Origin: Allobacillus halotolerans
GTDB taxonomy: Bacteria > Bacillota > Bacilli > Bacillales > Alkalibacillaceae
DNA: 64,000 bases
Assembly: GCF_018967645.1 (NCBI RefSeq)
Contig: NZ_JAHLZF010000001.1
Coordinates: 186,001-250,000, forward strand
Reading direction: 5' to 3'
The notes below the pieces were generated by a model, which saw nothing but the letters and a program-made list of their open reading frames with translations, was not told the DNA's origin and made no database searches. Made by a program: the position numbers and the translations under genes. Shown here piece after piece: positions 35,780 through 43,609 of the stretch (its first letter is position 1; each line of letters starts with the position of its first letter).

Positions 35780-35783
35780 CGGA

Positions 35784-36380
35784 TCATCCTCCTTCCCATT
35801 CAATTTCAACTGCCTGAAGAGGAAGATCTAATAATGAAGAAATCGACTGTGCGATTTCTATATCACGATCTCTCCGGTCTGTATGGTTACTAGCAGGGAT
35901 TGATACATCTTCAATTGGTTCGACTAATTCTTGCTTATTTTCTGCAAGTCTGAATGTAACCTCGTCCATTTGAGGTTCTTCTTCGGTTGCGCTTTCTTTC
36001 ATCTGGATAGAAATGTCTTGAACACTTACGCCATATGTAGCCATCAACTCCTCACCTACCGTGTTTTCTACTTGTTTTTCTAGCTGTTCTAATATATATG
36101 CATCAGTGGAGGCTTGTATTTCTATTTTTTTATCAGAAATCTCTTTTTCTATAACTTTTTCTCCTTGTAAGAATTCCTCCAACTGTATTTGCGAAATGAT
36201 TTGATCAGGTTCCACTTGGAAAATCATTTTCAATGGATGAAGAAATAATAGAAACACAATTAATCCAAATACGAGCTTAATTACTTTTTCATGTGAATTT
36301 TTCGGTATCAATAAGGAGACAATTGTCGCCAAGAAAATAAATAAGACGATTTGCGAAACCCAGTTCATTAAAAATGACAT
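35784..36380 (-). CDS. spoIIIAF: SpoIIIAF
   Basis: A 198-residue protein with two N-terminal membrane segments (about 7-27 and 35-53) and a soluble domain related to the AG/AH ring modules (TYGVSVQDISIQMKE). The ATG at 36380 has AAGGAGG eight bases upstream; a GTG three codons earlier is too close to it. Confidence 0.93.
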   Translation of the reverse strand: MSFLMNWVSQIVLFIFLATIVSLLIPKNSHEKVIKLVFGLIVFLLFLHPLKMIFQVEPDQIISQIQLEEFLQGEKVIEKEISDKKIEIQASTDAYILEQLEKQVENTVGEELMATYGVSVQDISIQMKESATEEEPQMDEVTFRLAENKQELVEPIEDVSIPASNHTDRRDRDIEIAQSISSLLDLPLQAVEIEWEGG

Positions 36381-36393
36381 TGGAGACACCTCC

Positions 36394-37560
36394 TTAGCGG
36401 ATCATCAGCGTCATGTTACTGACAATAATCAACATCACAATCGCAAAGAAAAACATGAGTGACATGAGTAATAAAGCAACTAAAATATATAGAATGTATT
36501 TTCCCATTACATCGATTAAATCCACGACTGGACCATCGGCAATCGGTTGAAGTACTGCAGAAGTCACTTTGAAAATCAATCCAATCACAAGTACCTTAAT
36601 GACAGGAAATAAAGTAATCAACAAGATGATGATGACACCTGCAATCCCGATCGAATTTTTTAATAATATGGAAGCTGAGAGAACTGTATCCGTAGCATCT
36701 GTGAACATCCGGCCTATGACAGGAATAAAATTGCTTGTCACATACTTGGCAGCTCTGATCGCGACACCATCTGTCACAGCAGCATTCACACCTTGCAAAG
36801 ACATGAGTGAAACAAATAAGGTTAAAAATGCACCCATAATGACAAAAGCAACATATTTAAATAGATCAGCCAGGCGTGAAACGTTAAACTCCTCGTTAAC
36901 GAAACTAGCAATATGTAAAATTGCTGAAATGAATAGTAACGGTAGAACCAACTTACTGATCAGAACTCCTGAAACTTGGGTAAACACAAGTATTAATGGT
37001 TGAAAAAAAGCAACCGTCGCAACATTTCCAAATGAAGCCATCAAACTTAACATGAGTGGTAATAAGGCAAACATAAAGTGACTTAGCGACTCAATTGTTT
37101 CTGTTGTATAATTAACGGCTTGGTAGAAACTAGATATCGCCACAGTCAATAAAACACCAAAAATAACTAAGTAACTGATCTTACTGACTGAGCTATTTTC
37201 AAATGAACCGACGAGAATTTTCAAAAAGACACTCAATAAGGAGAGTAAAAATAGCATGCCGATTAACTTGCCATTTGTACGCCATTCTTCCAAGAAAAAC
37301 AGTAGGAACCCATTGAACCAATCTTTAATCGAAAAGATGGATCCATCTTTTACAGCATCCAACCAATGTTCATCTGCAGATAGTGGTATAAATTCACGAT
37401 ATTGTCTGAGTGCGTCCTGCCAATAGACTTGTATTTCTTCGGTGTCGATCCATTGCTCATCCATTTCCAAGTCCATTTGTTGCTCCTCTGCAGTTGCATG
37501 TACAGGAATAAAAGCTAAAATCATAAAGACAACGACAGAGAAGGCGACGAAAAACCGCAT
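36394..37560 (-). CDS. spoIIIAE: SpoIIIAE
   Basis: A 388-residue polytopic membrane protein with a cleavable-looking signal (1-24, ending AHA-like VHATAEE), a hydrophilic lumenal part to about residue 85, then eight or so membrane segments with SVFLKILVGSFENSSV. Probable permease part of the SpoIIIA-SpoIIQ complex. Conserved position between AD and AF. Confidence 0.95.
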   Translation of the reverse strand: MRFFVAFSVVVFMILAFIPVHATAEEQQMDLEMDEQWIDTEEIQVYWQDALRQYREFIPLSADEHWLDAVKDGSIFSIKDWFNGFLLFFLEEWRTNGKLIGMLFLLSLLSVFLKILVGSFENSSVSKISYLVIFGVLLTVAISSFYQAVNYTTETIESLSHFMFALLPLMLSLMASFGNVATVAFFQPLILVFTQVSGVLISKLVLPLLFISAILHIASFVNEEFNVSRLADLFKYVAFVIMGAFLTLFVSLMSLQGVNAAVTDGVAIRAAKYVTSNFIPVIGRMFTDATDTVLSASILLKNSIGIAGVIIILLITLFPVIKVLVIGLIFKVTSAVLQPIADGPVVDLIDVMGKYILYILVALLLMSLMFFFAIVMLIIVSNMTLMIR

Positions 37561-37576
37561 CGATCTAATCTCCTTT

Positions 37577-37969
37577 TTATTGCGGAATAAATGACATTAA
37601 TGTTTCAAGGACTGAGATGAAAATCGGTAAAGCTAATAATAGGATAAAAAGTTTACCGACTATTTCGACCTTGACGGCAACTGAGTTCAACTGAGCATCT
37701 TTTAAAAGCTGTGAGATGAATTCTGTCAGATACGCCACACCAATTACTTTGATCATCGTATCTAGGTGCAGCAGTGATACATCGAATTTAGAAACAATGG
37801 ACTGAAATAAATTAAATAGTTGTTCGACTTGGTTTAACACAAACAAAAAAACAAAAATTCCAAGGAGTAAAACGAGTAAAAAACTAATAGACTCATTTTG
37901 TTCACGGACGATGACGACTAACATTGCGGCTACCATGATAATAACGAAAAGCTGTAAAATTGATCCCAT
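37577..37969 (-). CDS. spoIIIAD: SpoIIIAD
   Basis: A 130-residue membrane protein with four hydrophobic segments, similar in layout to AC but doubled, with the family segment TMIKVIGVAYLTEFISQLLKD between the second and third. Part of the engulfment-time SpoIIIA complex. Confidence 0.94.
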   Translation of the reverse strand: MGSILQLFVIIMVAAMLVVIVREQNESISFLLVLLLGIFVFLFVLNQVEQLFNLFQSIVSKFDVSLLHLDTMIKVIGVAYLTEFISQLLKDAQLNSVAVKVEIVGKLFILLLALPIFISVLETLMSFIPQ

Positions 37970-37982
37970 GTATACCGTTCCT

Positions 37983-38192
37983 TTACATGATCATTTGTAA
38001 GATAAAAACGGATTTAATTTGGTTGAATAAACGGGATAAGTAATCGATGACAATCACTAAGACGATAATAAAGCCAATTAAAGTTGCCCAATGAGCAATG
38101 TCTTCCTTACCCATTTGTTTCAGAACGGTATGAATGATTGCGACAATAATGCCGACACCTGCCACTTGAAACAAAATATAAATATCTTGCAT
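37983..38192 (-). CDS. spoIIIAC: SpoIIIAC
   Basis: A 69-residue protein with two membrane segments (about 5-25 and 36-56) and the conserved AIIHTVLKQMGKEDIAHWAT between them. Order AB-AC-AD is kept. Confidence 0.94.
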   Translation of the reverse strand: MQDIYILFQVAGVGIIVAIIHTVLKQMGKEDIAHWATLIGFIIVLVIVIDYLSRLFNQIKSVFILQMIM

Positions 38193-38209
38193 CGATTCAT
38201 CCCCCTCTC

Positions 38210-38722
38210 CTAAATCAAAACCAATACAATTAAAACGCCTGTCAGTAATCCCAATGTTCGGCTCATATTCGCAAACCGTTTCTCCTCTTCAACAGATTCA
38301 TTCAACTGCTTATGTAAATGAATCGATGCTAACTCAATTTGTTTCTTTTGTTGCACTAAATCGTGCAATCCTAATGTATCTCCAAATTGCTTCAATACAT
38401 GGAGATCTTTTTTAGTCAGTGCCAGCCGATGAAAGTGATTTTGAATGGTCTCCTGCCAAACTTCTTGAAGTGAATAATCAACGTGTGTGAGTCGCTTATT
38501 GAGATCGTCGAAAAAGTGGGAAACTGGCTCGCTTAATTGTTCAGAAAGTAATTCAAACAATGACTGAATCGGCAACTTTCCAAATGTCATTTCTGCTTCC
38601 ATTAATTGCAGTGCTTGAATGAATTCGCGTAATTGATTGGTTCTACCTTTAAACTTATTTGATTTATCGATTCCTACCCACGTGCACGTGAACAGGATGA
38701 GCAGCATGCCGATCCATTTCAT
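38210..38722 (-). CDS. spoIIIAB: SpoIIIAB
   Basis: A 170-residue protein with an N-terminal membrane segment, a helical domain like GspF-type proteins (LREFIQALQLMEAEMTFGKLP) and a C-terminal membrane segment. The ATG at 38722 follows AAGGAG; it lies 59 bases inside the spoIIIAA coding region. Confidence 0.94.
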   Translation of the reverse strand: MKWIGMLLILFTCTWVGIDKSNKFKGRTNQLREFIQALQLMEAEMTFGKLPIQSLFELLSEQLSEPVSHFFDDLNKRLTHVDYSLQEVWQETIQNHFHRLALTKKDLHVLKQFGDTLGLHDLVQQKKQIELASIHLHKQLNESVEEEKRFANMSRTLGLLTGVLIVLVLI

Positions 38723-39659
38723 GCTGTACACTCCTTATCCTCTCGGCTCTTTTGATTTCTTCAAACCGATGGTTATATACGTTTTTGACAGTACCAGGTG
38801 GGGACAGTCGATCTAGGAAAACAAAGCGCTCGATGGCTCTTTCACGAATTAACGCTTGAATTGAAGGTCTTTTCTGTATATCTTCTATCGATTCTCCGTG
38901 AACACTACAGATCAACTTAACTCCTGCATAGACTGCCTCAAGTAACCCTTGTGAGTCTTTTTCATGGCCAATTTCATCTACAACAATCACTTCTGGAGAC
39001 ATTGATCGAATCATCATTATGATTCCTTCTGCCTTCGGACAATCGGACATTACATCCGTTCGATTTCCGACAGGCTGTTGTGGGATACCGTTTAATGTCG
39101 CTGCAATTTCATTTCGCTCATCAATTAACCCAACACGATGGTGCTGAAAACCATTCTCTGCATCGCTTATTTGCCTGATGATATCTCGCAAAATAGTTGT
39201 TTTTCCTGTTTTCGGTGGACCCACAATCAACGTATTCAACACATTTGAATGGTTGTCCATGATCATTGGACTAATCATCTGAGCAGAACCAATAATTGCT
39301 CTAGCAACCCGGATATTAAATGATGAAACATGGCTAATTGCCTTAACCATTCCATCTTGGATATTCACTGATCCACTCAAACCTATCCGGTGCCCTCCAG
39401 GTAAAGTAATGAACCCTCTTTTCAGCTCTTCTTCTAACCGATATACAGAATGCTGACTAATTCGAGCTAAAAATCTTTTCGATTCTTCTTGGGTCAGCTG
39501 AATGGAATCAATCATGATCGATCTTGACGTTAATACCACTTCAGTCGGTCGGTGAACCCGAAGCCGAATTTCTTCTAATTCGTTCAGTTCACTCGCTGTT
39601 ACAGATTCTTTTATTTTGCTTACAATATATGGTGGTAACACGTTTAATACTTCTTCCAA
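38664..39659 (-). CDS. spoIIIAA: SpoIIIAA, sporulation secretion ATPase
   Basis: A 331-residue ATPase related to GspE/VirB11 proteins. Walker A GPPKTGKTTIL, Walker B-like VIVVDEIGHEKD and R-rich GLSGSVNIQ region. It energises the SpoIIIA-SpoIIQ channel. It starts with TTG after AAGGGGGAAG. About 24 residues longer than B. subtilis (307), the extra C-terminal residues running over spoIIIAB. Confidence 0.94.
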   Translation of the reverse strand: MEEVLNVLPPYIVSKIKESVTASELNELEEIRLRVHRPTEVVLTSRSIMIDSIQLTQEESKRFLARISQHSVYRLEEELKRGFITLPGGHRIGLSGSVNIQDGMVKAISHVSSFNIRVARAIIGSAQMISPMIMDNHSNVLNTLIVGPPKTGKTTILRDIIRQISDAENGFQHHRVGLIDERNEIAATLNGIPQQPVGNRTDVMSDCPKAEGIIMMIRSMSPEVIVVDEIGHEKDSQGLLEAVYAGVKLICSVHGESIEDIQKRPSIQALIRERAIERFVFLDRLSPPGTVKNVYNHRFEEIKRAERIRSVQHEMDRHAAHPVHVHVGRNR

Positions 39660-39687
39660 AAAACTTCCCCCTTGCTTGTCTTATCTC

Positions 39688-39716
39688 ATTCTATGAGGCG
39701 TAGGTTCGAGTTATGC
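39688..39716 (-). promoter_or_regulatory. Putative sigma-E promoter of spoIIIA
   Basis: On the minus strand GCATAAC and CATAGAAT are 14 bases apart, close to the sigma-E pattern (KMATATT, 14-15, CATACAMT), about 30 bases before the spoIIIAA start. Confidence 0.55.
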
Positions 39717-39872
39717 GTTTGAAATCTATTACTTAAGTGATTCTTATTTCGTTAACGCTTAAGAGAATTTCGCGAGAATCATGATATATTTCGTTGTCTG
39801 ATTAATTTTAATTAAAGAAGGAGTAAAACAGAGGGTAATTAAAAAGTGGTAGAAAGACATTATTCCGGGTAT

Positions 39873-39918
39873 AAAAAAACCTGTAGTTAACGTCTAAATT
39901 GGCGTTAACTACAGGTTT
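39873..39918 (-). terminator. Terminator after efp
   Basis: A perfect 16-bp stem (AAACCTGTAGTTAACG) with a ten-base loop and seven T residues on the minus strand. Confidence 0.9.
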
Positions 39919-39934
39919 AATTTTCATTCAAAAT

Positions 39935-40495
39935 TTAGTGAGCTCTGGAAACATATTTTCCATCACTTGTACTTATGACTAACCGGTCTCCTTGGTTGAC
40001 AAAGAAAGGTACTTGTACAGAATATCCTGTTTCTAGTTTTGCAGGTTTTGTTCCACCACTGGCTGTATCACCTTTTATGCCGGGTTCGGTTTCGATTACT
40101 TCAAGTTCAACGTTCTTTGGTAATTCAATGCCCAGTGTTTTTCCGTCATAAATCATAACGGTCACTTGGCTATTTTCTTTTAAGAAGTTCAGTTCTTCTT
40201 TAATCGTATCTCCTGGAATATCAAGTTGATCATATGTTTCTGTATCCATAAATGTATGGTCTTCATCTACCGAGTATAAATATTGCATTGGGCGACGTTC
40301 CAAATGTGCCGTGTTCACTTTCTCTCCAGCTCGGAACGTTTTTTCTTGGGTATTCCCGTTTTCAAGATTTTTTAATTTCGACCGAACAAACGCTGCACCT
40401 TTACCCGGTTTTACGTGCTGAAATTCGAGAACTTGCCAAATGGAACCATCAAGCTCGATTGTTTGTCCTGTTTTAAAATCGTTTACTGAAATCAT
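39935..40495 (-). CDS. efp: Elongation factor P
   Basis: A 186-residue protein with the three beta domains of EF-P: KOW-like N-terminus ([20 protein letters not shown]), loop [11 protein letters not shown] whose Lys is the modification site, and OB domains ([19 protein letters not shown], then [13 protein letters not shown]). It relieves ribosome stalling at prolines. Follows the Xaa-Pro peptidase gene, the usual Bacillus order. Confidence 0.97.
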   Translation of the reverse strand: MISVNDFKTGQTIELDGSIWQVLEFQHVKPGKGAAFVRSKLKNLENGNTQEKTFRAGEKVNTAHLERRPMQYLYSVDEDHTFMDTETYDQLDIPGDTIKEELNFLKENSQVTVMIYDGKTLGIELPKNVELEVIETEPGIKGDTASGGTKPAKLETGYSVQVPFFVNQGDRLVISTSDGKYVSRAH

Positions 40496-40518
40496 TCCTA
40501 TTCCTCCTCTACTCTCTT

Positions 40519-41580
40519 TTAAAGAGTAATTAATTCTTTTGTTGAAAAGTTCAGTGGTTCATTGCCATTTTCAGTAATAACAATATCATCTTCAATTCGG
40601 CAACCGCCGACATTCGGGATGTAGATCCCTGGTTCAATGGTTACAACCATACCTGGTTTCAACTCGGTATCCGATTTCAAAGATAAGCTTGGCGCTTCAT
40701 GTACATCCATCCCTAATCCGTGACCAGTAGAGTGTCCAAAATAAGAGCCGTATCCATTTTCTTCAATATAATCACGGGTAAGTGCATCAGCCTCTTTTCC
40801 TGTCATGCCGGCTTTTGTCCCTTCCATTCCCTTGAGCTGTGCCTGTAAAACGGTATCATAAATTTCTTTTAATTGGTCACTGACTTCACCAACGGCTAAC
40901 GTACGGGTAATATCTGAACAATATCCTTTATATAATGCGCCAAAGTCAAGGGTGACTAGCTCTCCCGATTGAATTTCCTTATCGGAGGCAACTCCATGAG
41001 GTAAAGCTCCTCGGTAACCAGAAGCAACAATTATATCAAAGGATGATGACGTTGCACCTTGCTTACGCATAAAGAATTCTAATTCATTCGAAACGTCAAT
41101 TTCTTTGACGCCTGGTTTAATGAATCCCTGGATATGTTCATAAGCGGCATCTGCAATTTTGCCGGCTTCTTTCATGATTGCAAGTTCTTCATCAGATTTT
41201 ACAATGCGTAATTTCTCCACTAATCCATTAACTGGAACAAATTCACTCTTTAGCGCATTTTTATAAAGTTCAAATATGGCATAAGTCAAATCTTGTTTCT
41301 CGAATCCTAATTTCTTGATTCCCAGTTGTTCGACTTGGGTTGCCACTTCGACGTGAACCGGGCCTTTATGCTCGACAATCGTAAATCCTTTTACTTGATC
41401 CTTCGCTTGTTCTGTATACCGAAAATCAGTAATGAAAACAGCTTCATCTTCAGTAACCAATACGACTCCGGCAGTACCTGTGAATCCAGTCATATAACGT
41501 CTGTTCTGTCCATTCGTAATCAACATGCCGTCTACACTTTCTTCTCTAATGATTTCTCTGAGCTTATGTAGTTTCTCCAT
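40519..41580 (-). CDS. yqhT: Xaa-Pro peptidase YqhT (M24 family)
   Basis: A 353-residue creatinase/aminopeptidase-P-type enzyme: N-terminal domain to about 125, then a pita-bread domain with metal ligands in [40 protein letters not shown] and CRIEDD. Cuts X-Pro bonds. Between aroQ and efp, gaps of 13 and 23 bases, so likely one transcript. Confidence 0.94.
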   Translation of the reverse strand: MEKLHKLREIIREESVDGMLITNGQNRRYMTGFTGTAGVVLVTEDEAVFITDFRYTEQAKDQVKGFTIVEHKGPVHVEVATQVEQLGIKKLGFEKQDLTYAIFELYKNALKSEFVPVNGLVEKLRIVKSDEELAIMKEAGKIADAAYEHIQGFIKPGVKEIDVSNELEFFMRKQGATSSSFDIIVASGYRGALPHGVASDKEIQSGELVTLDFGALYKGYCSDITRTLAVGEVSDQLKEIYDTVLQAQLKGMEGTKAGMTGKEADALTRDYIEENGYGSYFGHSTGHGLGMDVHEAPSLSLKSDTELKPGMVVTIEPGIYIPNVGGCRIEDDIVITENGNEPLNFSTKELITL

Positions 41581-41593
41581 GTTTTTCTCCCCT

Positions 41594-42028
41594 TTATGAT
41601 TGTTTTTTCAAAAATGAATAAGCTGCCATTAAGTATCCTTCTATCCCAAATCCGGTAATTTGCCCCGAAACTACAGGAGCTAGATACGAATACTGTCGAA
41701 AAGATTCTCTAGCATAAATATTGGAAATATGCACTTCTACGACAGGTGTCGAAATGGCTTCCACTGCATCTCTTAATGCAATGCTTGTATGCGAATAGGC
41801 TCCTGGATTAAAAATAATCCCTGAATAGTTGTCATCCGCTTCATGAAGAGCATCAATTAATTCCCCCTCATGATTCGATTGAAAACTCTCTAAAGAAATA
41901 TCGTGTTCAACCAAGAAGTTTCGCACACGTTTCTCAATCGTTTCAAAATTAACCGTTCCATACACTTGAGGATTTCGTTTGCCAAGCATATTTAAATTCG
42001 GTCCATTTAGAAGTAGAATCTTCTCCAT
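41594..42028 (-). CDS. aroQ: 3-dehydroquinate dehydratase, type II
   Basis: A 144-residue type II dehydroquinase with LLNGPNLNMLGKRNPQVYG, FQSNHEGELID, NPGAYSHTSIALRDA and VEVHISNIYARESFR, covering the catalytic Tyr and His. Shikimate pathway step 3. In B. subtilis this is yqhS, upstream of yqhT as here. Confidence 0.97.
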   Translation of the reverse strand: MEKILLLNGPNLNMLGKRNPQVYGTVNFETIEKRVRNFLVEHDISLESFQSNHEGELIDALHEADDNYSGIIFNPGAYSHTSIALRDAVEAISTPVVEVHISNIYARESFRQYSYLAPVVSGQITGFGIEGYLMAAYSFLKKQS

Positions 42029-42109
42029 GCCTATTCCCCTTTTTTTCCTACAATAATTTTAGTTTATCATAAAATGTACAGGCATGTTATTCATCCGATA
42101 ATTGTAATC

Positions 42110-42592
42110 TTATTCTTGAAAAGTAATCCGCTCACCATTCGCATCAAAAGCAATCGTGTAGGCGACGAATACTCCGTACATAACGAACTGGCAAACCGTT
42201 GCCGCAATCGTATCCATTTCTAGTTCATTAAAATTTGGAACGTAAGAGAAATATGGGTTTAGCAAAATGAAAAAAACTGCCCATAAGATCACTCCATAGA
42301 TTACCCCATGAATGACACGTGCGAACTTTTTAAAGAAATAATAATAAATAATTGCCGGAATGGTGCCTAATAAACCAAGGATGAGAAGGCTGATCAGTTC
42401 TCCAGACCACCCTTCTGTCCAGCTTCCTGTAAAAAACGAACGAAGGATAAAACTCGCATGCGAAACAGTCGAAAAAGACATGAAGTAACCAAGCGAACTG
42501 ATTGCCCCCCATAATAACGCACCGACAAAACCAGTTACCAAGCTTTTCACCAGTAAATTTTGATTTTTTCTCGGATAACTTTCCTCACTCAT
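42110..42592 (-). CDS. yqhR: YqhR family membrane protein
   Basis: A 160-residue protein with four membrane segments and a polar N-terminus. Its position upstream of aroQ and divergent from yqhP, and the sequence style, match B. subtilis YqhR. Function unknown. ATG at 42592 follows GAGGTGA. Confidence 0.82.
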   Translation of the reverse strand: MSEESYPRKNQNLLVKSLVTGFVGALLWGAISSLGYFMSFSTVSHASFILRSFFTGSWTEGWSGELISLLILGLLGTIPAIIYYYFFKKFARVIHGVIYGVILWAVFFILLNPYFSYVPNFNELEMDTIAATVCQFVMYGVFVAYTIAFDANGERITFQE

Positions 42593-42667
42593 CAAATCAC
42601 CTCGGTTTTAATTTGGACGATTAAGGGAAAATCATACAATAAGAATAGGTATATAGATATCCAAAAG

Positions 42668-42676
42668 TGGTATAAT
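42668..42676 (+). promoter_or_regulatory. Extended -10 promoter for yqhP
   Basis: TGGTATAAT matches the extended -10 pattern, 40 bases before the start of yqhP. Confidence 0.5.
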
Positions 42677-42715
42677 GATGATAAATAAAGGTCGGATAGA
42701 AAGGAGTGCCTAATA

Positions 42716-43075
42716 ATGAAGTGGGGTAAATGGATAGCTTATGGAATTGCGATTCTTGCTGTAATTGGTTTAGTAGGCCAACTGATTATCAATCCAGGAG
42801 GCTTTTTACGAAATATGCTGATGATGATTGGTGTCGCAGTCATTGTTGGTTTTCTACTCTATTTCTTCTTAGTACGAAGAAGAAGCAATGTGAGTAGTGG
42901 TTATAAAAAGGCACTGAAGCAGTCAAAACAGATGTATGGAAAATCTGGAGCTAAAGTAAAACCAAACATGAAAGCAAAGACAGGTGGCCAATCAAAACTG
43001 CAACGGATGCCGCGGATCAAAAAAAGATCAGGCAATCAACCAGAGTTGCGCGTTATTGAAGGTAATAAAAAATAA
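42716..43075 (+). CDS. yqhP: YqhP/SA1362 family protein
   Basis: A 119-residue protein with two membrane segments (about 7-25 and 33-52) and a long basic tail (RRRSNVSSGYKKALKQSK and onward). This layout is that of YqhP/SA1362. Divergent from yqhR as in B. subtilis; the usual neighbour yqhQ is not present. Function unknown. Confidence 0.8.
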   Translation: MKWGKWIAYGIAILAVIGLVGQLIINPGGFLRNMLMMIGVAVIVGFLLYFFLVRRRSNVSSGYKKALKQSKQMYGKSGAKVKPNMKAKTGGQSKLQRMPRIKKRSGNQPELRVIEGNKK

Positions 43076-43120
43076 TAATATGCTTGCTACTTGTAATACA
43101 ACATCTATGATTGCAACCAT

Positions 43121-43170
43121 AACCCTAGCCAGTGGACTATTAAAAAAGTCCAAAGCTAGGGTTTCATTTT
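43121..43170 (+). terminator. Terminator after yqhP
   Basis: AACCCTAGC pairs with GCTAGGGTT, with an inner TGGACT/AGTCCA stem, then a T-rich tail. Confidence 0.85.
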
Positions 43171-43275
43171 GTCATTTGGCTTCCGATTTTTAAAACACCT
43201 TAATGAATCAATTTCAAAAATTTGCGCTCATCGTTGTCAGGGAAGCGTAAAACGTCGTTCAGAGAGTATCAATGC

Positions 43276-43368
43276 CCGAATCGGAAACGAGATTCTGATT
43301 TCGATCGAATAGATAGCGGCTAATCAACCGAATCGAATGCGTGACTCTGATTTCAGTCGAATAGACCG
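43276..43368. repeat. Two-copy direct repeat, 52-bp period
   Basis: Two units of about 41 bp starting with CCGAATCG and containing TCTGATTTC then TCGAATAGA agree at roughly three quarters of positions. They lie in the 534-bp gap between yqhP and nrdJ, which otherwise holds only terminators. A 66-codon frame across the second unit has no ribosome site and no family look. Confidence 0.5.
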
Positions 43369-43486
43369 AGTATTAGGTAGCTGGCTAGTCTATCTAGCGA
43401 AGACTAGATCCAGAGAAATACAGCTAGTTCAACTAAAGCATTTAAAAAAGAGCAATTATGAAATTGAGTCTTATGAAAACGAACTA

Positions 43487-43524
43487 AAAAAGATGATCCC
43501 GAATTTCGATCGAGATCATCTTTT
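43487..43524 (-). terminator. Terminator after nrdJ
   Basis: AAAAGATGATC pairs with GATCATCTTTT, T-rich on both strands, about 90 bases past the nrdJ stop. Confidence 0.75.
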
Positions 43525-43609
43525 ATTAATTGGTTAATTTTTAAAACTACCATTCATTTAGAACACTGTTCATAGAATAAAGACTGCTTCTCTTTATTCT
43601 ATTCAATAT

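Noticed and set aside
43337-43537. 66-codon frame between yqhP and nrdJ
   Set aside because: No ribosome site, runs through a repeat and a terminator stem, no family resemblance.
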